Positions 36,563 through 44,401 of a DNA stretch of 44,413 nucleotides are shown here, one piece after another. The stretch lies in contig JAIKXQ010000054.1 of NCBI GenBank assembly GCA_024684035.1, forward strand, positions 1 to 44,413, read 5' to 3'. The DNA is from Eubacterium sp. (GTDB taxonomy: Bacteria; Bacillota; Clostridia; Lachnospirales; Lachnospiraceae). The notes under the pieces were generated by a model, which saw only the letters and a program-made list of their open reading frames with translations, searched no databases and was not told the origin of the DNA. Position numbers and translations under genes: made by a program. Position 1 is the stretch's first letter. Each line of letters begins with the position of its first letter.

Positions 36563-36592
36563 GACTGCACACGGTATATGTGTGCAGTCTTT
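36563..36592 (+). terminator. Terminator of the cellobiose phosphorylase gene
   Basis: GACTGCACAC pairs with GTGTGCAGTC around a 7-nt loop, followed by TTTGCG, 13 bp after the stop. Confidence 0.8.
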
Positions 36593-36608
36593 GCGTTGAT
36601 GAAGAGTA

Positions 36609-36685
36609 CGCTTCCTGAACAGAGCACACACTCTCACACGTCGCTCTCGTCCTCAGCGTTCCGCCGCCAATGCCGGTGTTCTTTG
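36609..36685 (-). repeat. Solo end fragment of the GGGGACA element (reversed)
   Basis: About 75 bp matching, in reverse complement, the D segment seen at 20769-20840 and inside the two long copies (GGCGGCGGAACGCTGAGGAC, then GAGCGACGTGTGAG). The core is absent. Confidence 0.7.
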
Positions 36686-36765
36686 TGTTGTACGTGTGCA
36701 TAAAGCAAAGATTCTTCCGAAGAATTGTGGATGCACAGGAATTCTGCTGAAGTTTCATCCGTGTG

Positions 36766-36793
36766 TTGAATCGTCGTGTGTTCGTATTATAAT
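36766..36793 (+). promoter_or_regulatory. Promoter of dapA
   Basis: TTGAAT (36766-36771) and a perfect TATAAT (36788-36793) with 16-bp spacing, 33 bp upstream of the start codon. Confidence 0.75.
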
Positions 36794-36826
36794 AGAGATA
36801 TTCTTGTGAAAAAATGGAGGTCTGAA

Positions 36827-37711
36827 ATGTCTGTTTTTAGGGGAGCGGGAGTAGCGCTGGCTACGCCCATGAAGGATAACGGAGAAATCAATTATGAAGC
36901 ATTCGCGGACTTGATTGAGTATCAGATCAAGAATCGCACGGACGCGATCATTGTCTGCGGAACTTCCGGAGAGGCTCCGACACTGGATGATGATGAACAT
37001 ATCGAGGCGATCCGTTTCTGCGTAGAGAAGACGGCCGGAAGGATTCCGGTCATTGCGGGAACCGGATCAAATAATACGGCACACGCCATCATGATGAGCC
37101 GGGAGGCTCAGCGCGTGGGAGCGGACGGCTGTCTGCTTGTGGCACCCTATTACAACAAGGCGACACAGGATGGCTTGATCGCAAGCTTCACGGCGATTGC
37201 AGAGTCTGTCGAAATTCCCTGTATCCTGTACAATGTTCCGTCAAGAACAGGTACAAACATTCTTCCGGAGACGGCTGCGTATCTGGGAAAAAATGTGAAA
37301 AACATTGTGGGAATCAAAGAAGCTTCCGGAGATATCAGCCAGGTGGCAAGACTCGCGGAACTGGCTGGGGACTACATGGATATTTACTCTGGAAATGATG
37401 ACCAGATCGTTCCCATTATGTCACTGGGCGGCGTCGGCGTTATTTCGGTTCTCTCCAACGTGGCTCCACAGTTCACCCATGATCTGTGCCGGAACTGTCT
37501 GAACGGTGATTTTGCTGCGGCGAGAAAGATGCAGCTCAAGGCTCTGGAACTGGTGAGACAGCTCTTTATTGAAGTAAACCCGATTCCGGTGAAGGCAGCT
37601 CTCAACAAGATGGGCTTTGCGGCCGGAAAACCAAGACTTCCGTTGACAGAAATGACGGCGGAGCATCAGAAGAGTCTGCAGGCTGCGATGGAAGAATTTG
37701 GCTGTATTTGA
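36827..37711 (+). CDS. dapA: 4-hydroxy-tetrahydrodipicolinate synthase
   Basis: A 294-residue class I aldolase that condenses pyruvate with aspartate semialdehyde in the lysine/diaminopimelate pathway. The Schiff-base lysine is K164 in GIKEASGD; the triad tyrosine is Y135 in ILYNVPSRTGTN; T46 is in CGTSGEAPTL. The start at 36827 has GGAGG 8 nt upstream and is the typical MSVFRGAGVALATP beginning; the longer frame to 36776 runs across the promoter. Diaminopimelate feeds the cell wall, and the gene after it encodes an L,D-transpeptidase that uses it. Confidence 0.96.
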   Translation: MSVFRGAGVALATPMKDNGEINYEAFADLIEYQIKNRTDAIIVCGTSGEAPTLDDDEHIEAIRFCVEKTAGRIPVIAGTGSNNTAHAIMMSREAQRVGADGCLLVAPYYNKATQDGLIASFTAIAESVEIPCILYNVPSRTGTNILPETAAYLGKNVKNIVGIKEASGDISQVARLAELAGDYMDIYSGNDDQIVPIMSLGGVGVISVLSNVAPQFTHDLCRNCLNGDFAAARKMQLKALELVRQLFIEVNPIPVKAALNKMGFAAGKPRLPLTEMTAEHQKSLQAAMEEFGCI

Positions 37712-37725
37712 GAATATTTCATCTC

Positions 37726-37806
37726 TAGTATAGCCGTTCTTAAATAACTCGACCAAATACTTGCCTGCTTGCCCGAATAGCACGCATCAGAAAGCCTCGG
37801 CTTAGC
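37726..37806 (+). repeat. Left half of the 163-bp palindromic element
   Basis: Matches 2661-2741 over 81 bp with very few differences and stops at the point where the whole element has its central base. The sequence beyond it (GGAATTCC-tct-GAATTCC-type hairpin, then TTTTCGATAC) differs but echoes TTTTCTGATAC of the right arm. It lies 14 bp after the dapA stop. Confidence 0.85.
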
Positions 37807-37858
37807 CCGGAATTCCTCTGAATTCCCGTCCTTTTCGATACAATTACATAAAAATAGA

Positions 37859-37897
37859 GAAAAGATCATTCATTTTTGCGGGAATGGTCTTTTTTTA
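37859..37897 (+). terminator. Terminator of dapA
   Basis: AAAGATCATTC pairs with GAATGGTCTTT around a 10-nt loop, followed by further Ts. Confidence 0.85.
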
Positions 37898-37967
37898 AGT
37901 GTTTTCCCGATATAGATATGATATGATTAAAAAGATTGTGATAAAACGAAAGGTATTGAGGGGAAAC

Positions 37968-39401
37968 ATGAAGAAACATCTTGCGTTGAAGATCGGTATA
38001 GGAACACTGATCGCTTTGCTGCTTGGATCAGGCGGAGTTTTTGCATATTTTGCACACTACTACAGCAGTGTATTTTTCCACGGGACATCCATCAACGGAA
38101 TGGATGTCAGCGGAATGACGGTTGACGAAGTAGAGAAGAAAATCGCGGAAAGTGTAGATTCTTACACGCTGACTGTAAAATTCCGCGGGGACGGAAAAGA
38201 GGAGATCACTGACAAAGCCATTGGTTATCGCTACCAGCCGGACGGCACTGTGCAGAAGCTCAAGGAGAAGCAGAATTCTCTGAACTGGTTGGACGGATAT
38301 CTGCACAAGACCACGCAGAAGGTCAATGTGAAGATGACCTATTCCGTGGAAGCGCTGATCGATGTGGTGAGCGCGATGCCTGAACTGCAGGATGGAAAGA
38401 TGGAGGAGCCGAAGGACGCTTTCATGGAGTTTAAGGATACGAAGTTCCGGATTGTACCTGAGATACAGGGGACGAAGATCACCGGAAAAGACCGTGTGCT
38501 TGCGGCTATCGAAGAGGCAGTGAAGGCGGAGGAGAAGGAACTGGATCTTGAGAAGGAGATTCCGGATCTCTATGCAAAACCCAAAAAGCTGTCGGATGAC
38601 AAGGCGATGAATGAGGAAATGAAACAGCTGAATGAGCTTGTGTCCGCCAGCGTCACCTATGATCTTCCGGGAGGCGAGAAAAAAACTCTGGATGGTACGA
38701 CTCTGAAGGATTGGCTTACGAAGGACAAGGAAGGAAAGTATAAGCAGGATGAGACGGAGTGGACGAAACACCTGACGGATTACGTTGGAGAGATGGCGGC
38801 TTCCGTTGATACATATGACAGGGACCGGGAATTCGAGGCCACAGGCATCGGAAAAGTCAAGGTTCACAATATGACCTATGGATATCTGATTGACCAGGCC
38901 GGAGAAATTGAACAGCTTCGAAAGGACATCAAGAGCGGCGAGGCGGTTGAGCGCAAACCGGTATATTCCAACTGGCAGACCTCCGATGAAAACAACGGCT
39001 ACGGCGATACTTATGTGGAGATCGATTGTACCAGACAGCACCTCTGGCTCTACGAGAACGGAAAAGTTGCTGTTGAAACCGATATTGTGTCCGGCGCCAT
39101 GAGCGGAGACACCATCACACCGACCGGTGTCTATATGTTTGTGACAAAAGAGAGTCCATCCCTTCTAGTAGGAAGAGATTCGAATAACAAAGTCATGTAC
39201 CGACAGCCGGTCAAATACTTCATGCCGTTCATCGGTATGGGAATCGGAATTCATGACGCCACCTGGCAGGCAGCCTTCGGCGGCACCAGATACAGGGACG
39301 GTTTTGGTTCCCATGGCTGCATCAACGTTCCGCTGGATAAAGCTGAACAGTTATATAGTAAAATCAACTTTGAGATGCCGGTGATTGTGTATTACTCATG
39401 A
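37968..39401 (+). CDS. L,D-transpeptidase (YkuD) with peptidoglycan-binding repeats
   Basis: A 477-residue envelope enzyme that makes 3-3 cross-links in peptidoglycan or anchors proteins. One N-terminal membrane helix (about residues 5-27, LALKIGIGTLIALLLGSGGVFAYF), then a central region with two related blocks resembling the peptidoglycan-binding PG_binding_4 type (NGMDVSGMTVDEVEKKIAE..., and again in the middle), then the YkuD catalytic domain. The active site is in SHGCINVPLDKAEQL with C451, and the upstream histidine in GIGIHDATW. The start follows GAGGGG; the frame open to 37899 includes the terminator of dapA. Confidence 0.92.
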   Translation: MKKHLALKIGIGTLIALLLGSGGVFAYFAHYYSSVFFHGTSINGMDVSGMTVDEVEKKIAESVDSYTLTVKFRGDGKEEITDKAIGYRYQPDGTVQKLKEKQNSLNWLDGYLHKTTQKVNVKMTYSVEALIDVVSAMPELQDGKMEEPKDAFMEFKDTKFRIVPEIQGTKITGKDRVLAAIEEAVKAEEKELDLEKEIPDLYAKPKKLSDDKAMNEEMKQLNELVSASVTYDLPGGEKKTLDGTTLKDWLTKDKEGKYKQDETEWTKHLTDYVGEMAASVDTYDRDREFEATGIGKVKVHNMTYGYLIDQAGEIEQLRKDIKSGEAVERKPVYSNWQTSDENNGYGDTYVEIDCTRQHLWLYENGKVAVETDIVSGAMSGDTITPTGVYMFVTKESPSLLVGRDSNNKVMYRQPVKYFMPFIGMGIGIHDATWQAAFGGTRYRDGFGSHGCINVPLDKAEQLYSKINFEMPVIVYYS

Positions 39402-39470
39402 TTGAAAACGTTCGATTGTGTATAAAGGGATTGCTCGAAGCAGACATCTTCCCGGATAAGGAGGGATATT

Positions 39471-39929
39471 GTGAACGCTATCGTTTATCATGGAAGCAAT
39501 GTAGAAGTAGCAGAACCTCGTATTCTCCAAAATGGTTTTTACAAGGATTTCGGCTACGGATTCTACTGTACCAAATTTGAAAAACAGGCAAAGCGATGGG
39601 CATTGACCAGAAGCGGACATTCAATTATCAACAGGTATCAGTATTCTGAGAATACAGACTTGAAGATCAAGGTATTTCCGGAAATGACAGATGAATGGCT
39701 TGATTTTGTCGCAGGATGTAGAAGTGGAACAGTTCACGACTATGACATCGTTGAAGGACCGATGGCCGACGACCAGATATGGAATTTTGTTGAAGACTTT
39801 ATTGATGGTCGTTTTACCAGAGCGGCGTTTTGGGAACTTGTAAAGTTTGATCATCCAACGCATCAGATCGTTTTTTGTACGGAGAGAGCATTGAAAACAA
39901 TTGAGTTTGAAGGAGCGGATAGGTTGTGA
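39471..39929 (+). CDS. DUF3990 protein, probable ADP-ribosyltransferase-fold toxin
   Basis: A 152-residue protein matching the DUF3990 pattern: IVYHGSNVEVAEPRI, DFGYGFYCTKFEKQAKRWA, then DYDIVEGPMADDQIW and HQIVFCTERALKTIEF. The spacing of H7 (YHGS), Y32 (GFYCT) and Q132 (HQIVF) recalls the H-Y-[QED] triad of ADP-ribosyltransferase and RES-type folds; that assignment is an inference. Starts at GTG after AAGGAGG. The next gene overlaps its stop by 4 bases, a typical toxin-antitoxin layout. No signal peptide, so it would act inside the cell. It lies between core genes and a zone of decayed transposons. Confidence 0.75.
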   Translation: MNAIVYHGSNVEVAEPRILQNGFYKDFGYGFYCTKFEKQAKRWALTRSGHSIINRYQYSENTDLKIKVFPEMTDEWLDFVAGCRSGTVHDYDIVEGPMADDQIWNFVEDFIDGRFTRAAFWELVKFDHPTHQIVFCTERALKTIEFEGADRL

Positions 39930-40396
39930 AAAACAAGTATTTTCCGAATGAAGATATAGAAAAGGATGATTTGTTTTTTGTCTGTTATATGATAGAGCGT
40001 GTGGCACGCCATATACATCAAAGAAACCGGTACGTGGTTAATGCCATTGGAAAAAATGAACTGTATCATCTGCTCAGTGTTGCGAATGTCCTGCATGCAG
40101 AAAATCCGTTAAAGGTGGAAGACGATTGGATTAGGAAATATGATCTTAAACCAGGAGACTTTGATATCACGGACGTAGATAAGGATTTGGCGGAAAGAAT
40201 ACCGACGCCACTTGAGATGGGAAACGTATATAAGCGTCTAATCGTGGATACGTTGAACACTAGTGAAGATTACGCAGACGGCATCATCAGAGTATACAAC
40301 AATGAGCTCTGTGATGTGATCGATAACTATAATTGCAGTGCCTTTTATGAACCCTCATATGTGATCGCAAGAGCCTATCAGAACGGCGGATTTTGA
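39926..40396 (+). CDS. Partner of the DUF3990 protein, candidate antitoxin
   Basis: A 156-residue soluble, largely helical protein. I recognise no named domain. Recurrent-looking segments are RVARHIHQRNRYVVNAIGKNELYHLLSVANVLHAENPLKVEDDWI, then TPLEMGNVYKRLIVDTL, and the strongly patterned end DNYNCSAFYEPSYVIARAYQNGGF. It starts at a GTG that overlaps the stop of the DUF3990 gene (GTGA), so translation is coupled. The coupling and small size suggest neutralisation or assistance of the first protein. A strong terminator follows at 40445, giving a closed two-gene unit. Confidence 0.7.
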   Translation: MKNKYFPNEDIEKDDLFFVCYMIERVARHIHQRNRYVVNAIGKNELYHLLSVANVLHAENPLKVEDDWIRKYDLKPGDFDITDVDKDLAERIPTPLEMGNVYKRLIVDTLNTSEDYADGIIRVYNNELCDVIDNYNCSAFYEPSYVIARAYQNGGF

Positions 40397-40444
40397 GGAT
40401 TCATTCTGACGGCAGTCAGAAAACGAATAGAGGAAAGTACGATG

Positions 40445-40473
40445 AAGGGGGTGTCTCTAACGACACCCCCTTT
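40445..40473 (+). terminator. Terminator of the DUF3990 operon
   Basis: AAGGGGGTGTC pairs with GACACCCCCTT around a 7-nt loop, with a T-rich 3' side (TTTGATTATTT). Confidence 0.88.
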
Positions 40474-40607
40474 GATTATTTCCACGATAGCTCGAGATTG
40501 CGATGGCTATTGGCTATTTACCAACTCATGGTTGATATTTATAAATCCCCGAAGCATTTTGCCCCGGTCTTTAATGGCATTAGCCTGATGCCTCTACCCG
40601 ATATAAT
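40474..40607 (-). other. Possible right end and omega-RNA region of the IS605/IS1341-type element
   Basis: On the minus strand, downstream of the tnpB stop, there are hairpins typical of such element ends: CGGGG-type pairing near 40550-40570 and CAACC-atga-GTTGG near 40522-40535. In intact elements this region, overlapping the tnpB 3' end, encodes the guide (omega) RNA. The exact element end and guide cannot be placed from sequence alone. Confidence 0.35.
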
Positions 40608-41526
40608 TCAGGCTACATGGAGTTTTCTGATTTTCTCTCGTTCCTTAATGGGAAAATCATTGAAACCACCCGCTTTTATGATCTGATATGCCGCATTCAC
40701 ATCTGCATTAATCAGCGTTCCCTTGTTGCTTTTAAATATTCCCCTTTTGATCCGTCTCGACTTATCATAAGATGCCTTATTGGGAATTTCTCCATCAAGG
40801 TAGCGGGTTCCGCTCGTATAGTTCTCTTGCACGACATATACTTTGATCCCGGCCAATTCAGCTTTATAACAGATCATATCAATCAACTTCCTGTATGGGA
40901 TGAATACGAATATCTGATTTGTTCGTTTTCCCAGATTCACTTTTTGTTTCCATCCACTGTTGGTCCCAATGACGATTCGATCTACATTACTTGTCTGAGC
41001 CAATGTAATTACTCTCCGACTTGCTTTATGTAGATAGTCTGTTATCTTATGGTTCCTTTTCTTTGTCAGTCTCTCCATCCTGTTTGTAGAATCCAGGCGA
41101 TTACTCTTCTTTGCCTTTTCCTGCAGATTGGCTTTCTTTTTGTTGTAATATCTGTTGATGGATTTCAACGGCCGTCCGTTGATGATGACCGGTGCATCGT
41201 CTGAGGACAGACAGGCTGTGATCAGATTATTCACCCCAAGATCGATCCCCATGATGTTTCCGTGCTCTTTTGCCTCTTCCGTCTGCTGTTCATACATGAG
41301 CTGGATCTTTATGCTGTTCCGATCGGTTCTGATACGAATCTGTCTTATGTTCCCATGCTTCCATCATCTCCGCATTCCTGAGTTTCTGATGGATGCGGTA
41401 GCACTGGCAGATCAGGTATTGCACAGAGTTTGACAAGTTCTTTGAGCAGTAGCAGTATGCATCAATTTTTTTGAACAGATCATGATGTCCGGTTCGATTT
41501 ATCCTGTGGCTTTCGGTCAATATCAT
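40608..41526 (-). pseudogene. tnpB: Decayed TnpB (IS605 OrfB/IS1341 type)
   Basis: Two frames make one damaged gene. The N-terminal part (from 41526, with GAGGTG upstream) begins MILTESHRINRTGHHDLFKKIDAYCYCSKNL, a normal TnpB start. The C-terminal part, in another frame to 40608, has the RuvC-like nuclease: D in MGIDLGVNN, E in VVQENYTSG, D in INADVNAAYQI. Between them most of the roughly 130-residue REC/WED region is missing. The usual zinc-finger cysteines are absent from YTSGTRYLDGEIPN, a variant known in several IS605 groups. All three catalytic acids remain, yet the protein cannot be made whole. Confidence 0.85.
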
Positions 41527-41615
41527 ACTCTGACACCTCGTTTCCGGCAGAAATCAGCAAGATAATCTTATATGACATTCAAACGCCAAGTGGCAGAGGT
41601 GGACGATGAGGAATA

Positions 41616-42146
41616 TCACGTCCATATCTCGTGATCCGGGCGCATAGCAAGTGTCCCCACAATTGGCTTATAAATTCCTCCGTTTTCCTGTGGTTTCCGA
41701 ATAATGTTTGAACTAATTTTTCCAAGCTTTCCAGGTTTGGCGTAGGAAATACCGGCATCGTTGACTGCGCAGGGAACACAGACTTTCTCGGATGATAGTC
41801 CTTTCGCATGAACATCGCTTCCTCGCTTATGCGCCTTGCGCGGCATGGTAAAATTCCGGCTTATACTATGGTTTCCCTTAAAAGATACATTAAAAAACGA
41901 TTCATCAGCTTCGACAATCCCCGTCAGATAAGTTTTCTCTTGCAACTCACTGAAGGTATCCAGTATCTTGTGACGCCATGTAAAGGCCGTACTCATCGAT
42001 ATTCGACACTCTTCAGATGTTTGCTTTAACGTCTTCCTCTGTAACATACATTTTAAATAAGCTGCCCGGACAGAGAAAGGCTTTCGTGTGCGAGAGGTGA
42101 TAGAATCAGAACTTGGAATAAAAGACCGGTGGCACCTTGTTTTATC
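41616..42146 (-). pseudogene. Remnant of an IS1595-type transposase
   Basis: A 143-residue frame (42047-41616), extendable upstream without a start codon to about 42146, resembles ISXO2/IS1595 transposases: RISMSTAFTWRHKILDTF (helix-turn-helix part), GIVEADESFFNVSFKGN (one catalytic acid), AHKRGSDVHAKGLSSEKVCVPCAV. The N-terminal zinc region is only partial (KTRCHRSF) and the C-terminal half with the last acidic residue is lost after KLGKISSN. It cannot be active. It adjoins the decayed tnpB. Confidence 0.75.
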
Positions 42147-42433
42147 ATCGCTAAAATCTATAGCGATAATATATCATAAAGAAATATAGCATTGCAAGGA
42201 TATATCCGTGGGCTTATAATATACAAATAGTAAGATATAGAACTGAAAATATTGTCATGATTATTTCCGAATATACCAAAAATAACGTCAAATAATTGAA
42301 ATTATGTTGCAAATATACAAAAAGTAATGAATCGCTAAAAAATAACACAAAAACTATTGATTTTGTCTTATACCATATGTATACTTGTCAACGCAATGAT
42401 TCAAATGCCTGGTATGCATGTGTCTAGATACCG
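42147..42433. other. AT-rich non-coding region upstream of the integrase
   Basis: No gene is seen. A small hairpin ATCGCTA-aaatc-TATAGCGAT lies at about 42152-42172 and ATCGCTAAAA recurs near 42332; these might be ends of the lost insertion sequence. The rest is poly-A/T-rich sequence unlike the gene-dense part of the window, consistent with transferred DNA. Confidence 0.5.
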
Positions 42434-42464
42434 CAATATAGATTATTCTGCGAAATCTATATTG
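42434..42464. promoter_or_regulatory. Palindrome upstream of the integrase
   Basis: CAATATAGATT and AATCTATATTG form a perfect 11-bp inverted repeat around a 9-nt spacer. The part TATTCTGCGAAATC (42444-42457) recurs at 43637-43650 on the other side of the integrase. It may be a recombination or regulatory site, or part of an attachment site. Confidence 0.5.
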
Positions 42465-42581
42465 TGTCCAATGTAATACAGCAATACGTTCGTAGGGGCA
42501 GGCTGTATGCATTGATGAAGGAAATACTTTTCTACTGGAAACTGTACCCATCATAATGAATGTGCATAGTTAGGAGAATCA

Positions 42582-43532
42582 TTGAAGACTGTTAATGAAG
42601 TGGCAGAGGATTGGTTGATAGCTGTACAAAAAGTACTCAAACATTCCACATACGTACGGTATCAATCCATATACAGGAGAAGAATTCAACCTGTGATCGG
42701 CGATTGTTTGCCAACCGAAATTTCGCAGATAATGGTCAAACGTTGTCTGGGGCTTGGTGGGAATGCAGGTCCCAGACCTTCGGCAAGTTACGTCAATTCG
42801 ACGATGAATATCATGCGTCAGATTCTTCTGTATGCTGATCCGACGATCAATACCGAGAATCTGATGCATGGAATAATAAAACCAAAACCGGTTCAGAAAG
42901 CAATCGAAGTTTTCACTGCTGAAGAACAAAGAAGGCTTCTTTGTGTTCTTGAGCAACAACCGGATTCTTATAAAACGGGCATTCTCATTTGTCTGCTGAC
43001 CGGATGCAGACTGGGGGAAATATGCGCTCTTAAAACAGAAGATATTTCGATGGAGAACGAGACGATTCATATTCACTCGACGGTACAGAGAATCCAGCGT
43101 CCGGCCGAGGCTCTTTGCGATGAAGATATGCCGGGAACCTCCAAAACGATGCTACTGGTTACAGCTCCGAAATCTCAGAAGTCTGACAGAATTATTCCGC
43201 TTCCGGATTATCTGCATTCATTTCTATTAGAGCATCCGTTGTACGGTGAATACGTGGTGAATTCTACGAAACTGATGGAGCCGAGGACATATGAGAATAA
43301 GTTTGCGACCTATCAGAAAATGGCGAAGATAAAGCCAAAGAACTTCCACACTCTGCGTCATACATTTGCCACCAACTGCGTGGCCGGCGGTATGGATCCG
43401 AAGGTTTTGAGTGAACTGCTTGGACATTCAAGCGTGACGATTACGTTAAACAGATATGTTCATCCTACGAATGAGATGAAGAAAAAACAGTTGAATGATG
43501 TTTACAAAAACATGGGCGGAGTATTGAGATGA
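42582..43532 (+). CDS. Tyrosine recombinase/integrase
   Basis: A 316-residue site-specific recombinase. The N-terminal core-binding domain (about residues 1-100) precedes the catalytic domain with R143 (TGCRLGE), K197 (APKSQK), H256-xx-R259 (HTLRH), H282 (LLGHSS) and the nucleophile Y292 (NRYVHP). All catalytic positions are intact, so it may be active. The start is a TTG with AGGAG 6 nt upstream. No excisionase, relaxase or phage gene is seen nearby, so it looks like a solitary integrase left from an integrated element or an invertase-like enzyme acting on the flanking palindromes. Confidence 0.92.
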   Translation: MKTVNEVAEDWLIAVQKVLKHSTYVRYQSIYRRRIQPVIGDCLPTEISQIMVKRCLGLGGNAGPRPSASYVNSTMNIMRQILLYADPTINTENLMHGIIKPKPVQKAIEVFTAEEQRRLLCVLEQQPDSYKTGILICLLTGCRLGEICALKTEDISMENETIHIHSTVQRIQRPAEALCDEDMPGTSKTMLLVTAPKSQKSDRIIPLPDYLHSFLLEHPLYGEYVVNSTKLMEPRTYENKFATYQKMAKIKPKNFHTLRHTFATNCVAGGMDPKVLSELLGHSSVTITLNRYVHPTNEMKKKQLNDVYKNMGGVLR

Positions 43533-43621
43533 TGAGAGTAAACACTCATTGAAAATGCGCCCCATCCCATCTAGAGGCATGTCGTTAAAGATTGAGAAAA
43601 CAAGTGATAATTGTCTTATTT

Positions 43622-43650
43622 TTTCGCAGAATAATCTATTCTGCGAAATC
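43622..43650. promoter_or_regulatory. Palindrome downstream of the integrase
   Basis: TTTCGCAGAATA-atc-TATTCTGCGAAA is a perfect 12-bp inverted repeat, and its right arm extends to the 14-bp TATTCTGCGAAATC shared with 42444-42457. It sits 90 bp after the integrase stop and has no T run on its 3' side, so it is not an obvious terminator. The remainder of the 385-bp gap is AT-rich without genes; a TAGAGGCATGTCGTTAAAGA segment near 43573 faintly resembles an IS605 right end. Confidence 0.55.
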
Positions 43651-43917
43651 CAGGGAGATCTTCGTTATTCTATACAAATCCCGAACGAAAAGTTTGTTAA
43701 ATAACTAAGCCTATCATAACAAGAATGCAAATATTTTTGTAGTTTCGAATTCCGGTGAAAAAAACGCAGTCCGCGCAAGAAAAGAGAACAACGAATAAAG
43801 AGAAAACAAAAGATCTGTCAGATAATTTTGGTTTGCGAAACTTTATTTTATAAATGAAAGTGTTATGATATGTATATACAAAGAACGTGAAAACCTGCGT
43901 GACAGGAGGTGTTACAT

Positions 43918-44004
43918 ATGATGACATTTGGAGTATTGTTTGCAGCAGTTGTCGGTGTGATGGCAATGTATACCTGGTATACGATCGTCAGAGACAGTCA
44001 GTAA
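43918..44004 (+). CDS. Small 28-residue membrane peptide
   Basis: A short open frame with a strong ribosome binding site (AGGAGGT, about 7 nt before the ATG). The peptide is almost one hydrophobic helix (TFGVLFAAVVGVMAMYTWYT) ending in a short polar tail, IVRDSQ, so it should insert in the membrane. A TATGAT -10-like hexamer lies near 43864 and a perfect terminator follows at 44038. This closed arrangement of promoter, ribosome binding site, frame and terminator argues for a real gene. Function is unknown; it could be a regulator of a membrane protein or a type I toxin-like peptide. Confidence 0.65.
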   Translation: MMTFGVLFAAVVGVMAMYTWYTIVRDSQ

Positions 44005-44037
44005 TCAAACATTAAACGCGACATGAAACGGAGCAGT

Positions 44038-44071
44038 CGGCTCATATCCGGATGGATATGAGTCGTTTTTT
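44038..44071 (+). terminator. Terminator of the small-peptide gene
   Basis: CGGCTCATATCC pairs with GGATATGAGTCG around a 4-nt loop and is followed by six Ts, 34 bp after the stop. Confidence 0.92.
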
Positions 44072-44112
44072 GTGTTAAGGAAAATCCTCAGGAATTTCCT
44101 TAACACAACGCT
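44072..44112. repeat. Short hairpin repeat followed by AACGCT (copy 3)
   Basis: GTGTTAAGGAAAATCC-tca-GGAATTTCCTTAACAC, a nearly perfect 16-bp stem, followed by AACGCT. Compared with copies 1 and 2 the stem sequence is changed but the architecture is kept. Confidence 0.7.
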
Positions 44113-44339
44113 CGGCGGGAAGCGCATTCGCGCAATAAGCAGGATGCGTTGCATTTTCGTTTGCAGACGTATACATTGCGTGTGGTTTTAAGAAAACAAA
44201 GCGATGAACGGATTGTGTTCTTTTTTGAATATATCAATTAAAAGTTTTGACCCGATGATATATACTTAAATCGGGGAAGAAATATCGTGATTTGATGAAT
44301 GCATTTCCGTAAAGATGGATGAATCACTGCACATGAGCA

Positions 44340-44378
44340 GTATCGTAATGTCTTCTCAAGAGAGAGGACATGTGATAC
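44340..44378 (+). promoter_or_regulatory. Long hairpin before the window edge
   Basis: GTATC/GATAC, ATGTC/GACAT and TTCTC/GAGAG stack into one hairpin with the loop AAGA. It lies just upstream of AAAGGTGAG and an ATG at 44402, so it may be the leader of the next gene, which is cut by the edge. Other sequence from 44113 to the edge shows no gene. Confidence 0.4.
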
Positions 44379-44401
44379 GCTATTTATGTAAAGGTGAGCA
44401 A

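Noticed and set aside
36593-36826. Lysine riboswitch before dapA
   Set aside because: The gap contains only a terminator, a repeat fragment and a plain promoter close to the start codon; no lysine-riboswitch motifs.
41579-41815. A 78-codon minus-strand frame beside the transposase remnant
   Set aside because: It overlaps the IS1595-type frame in another phase and does not continue its sequence similarity.
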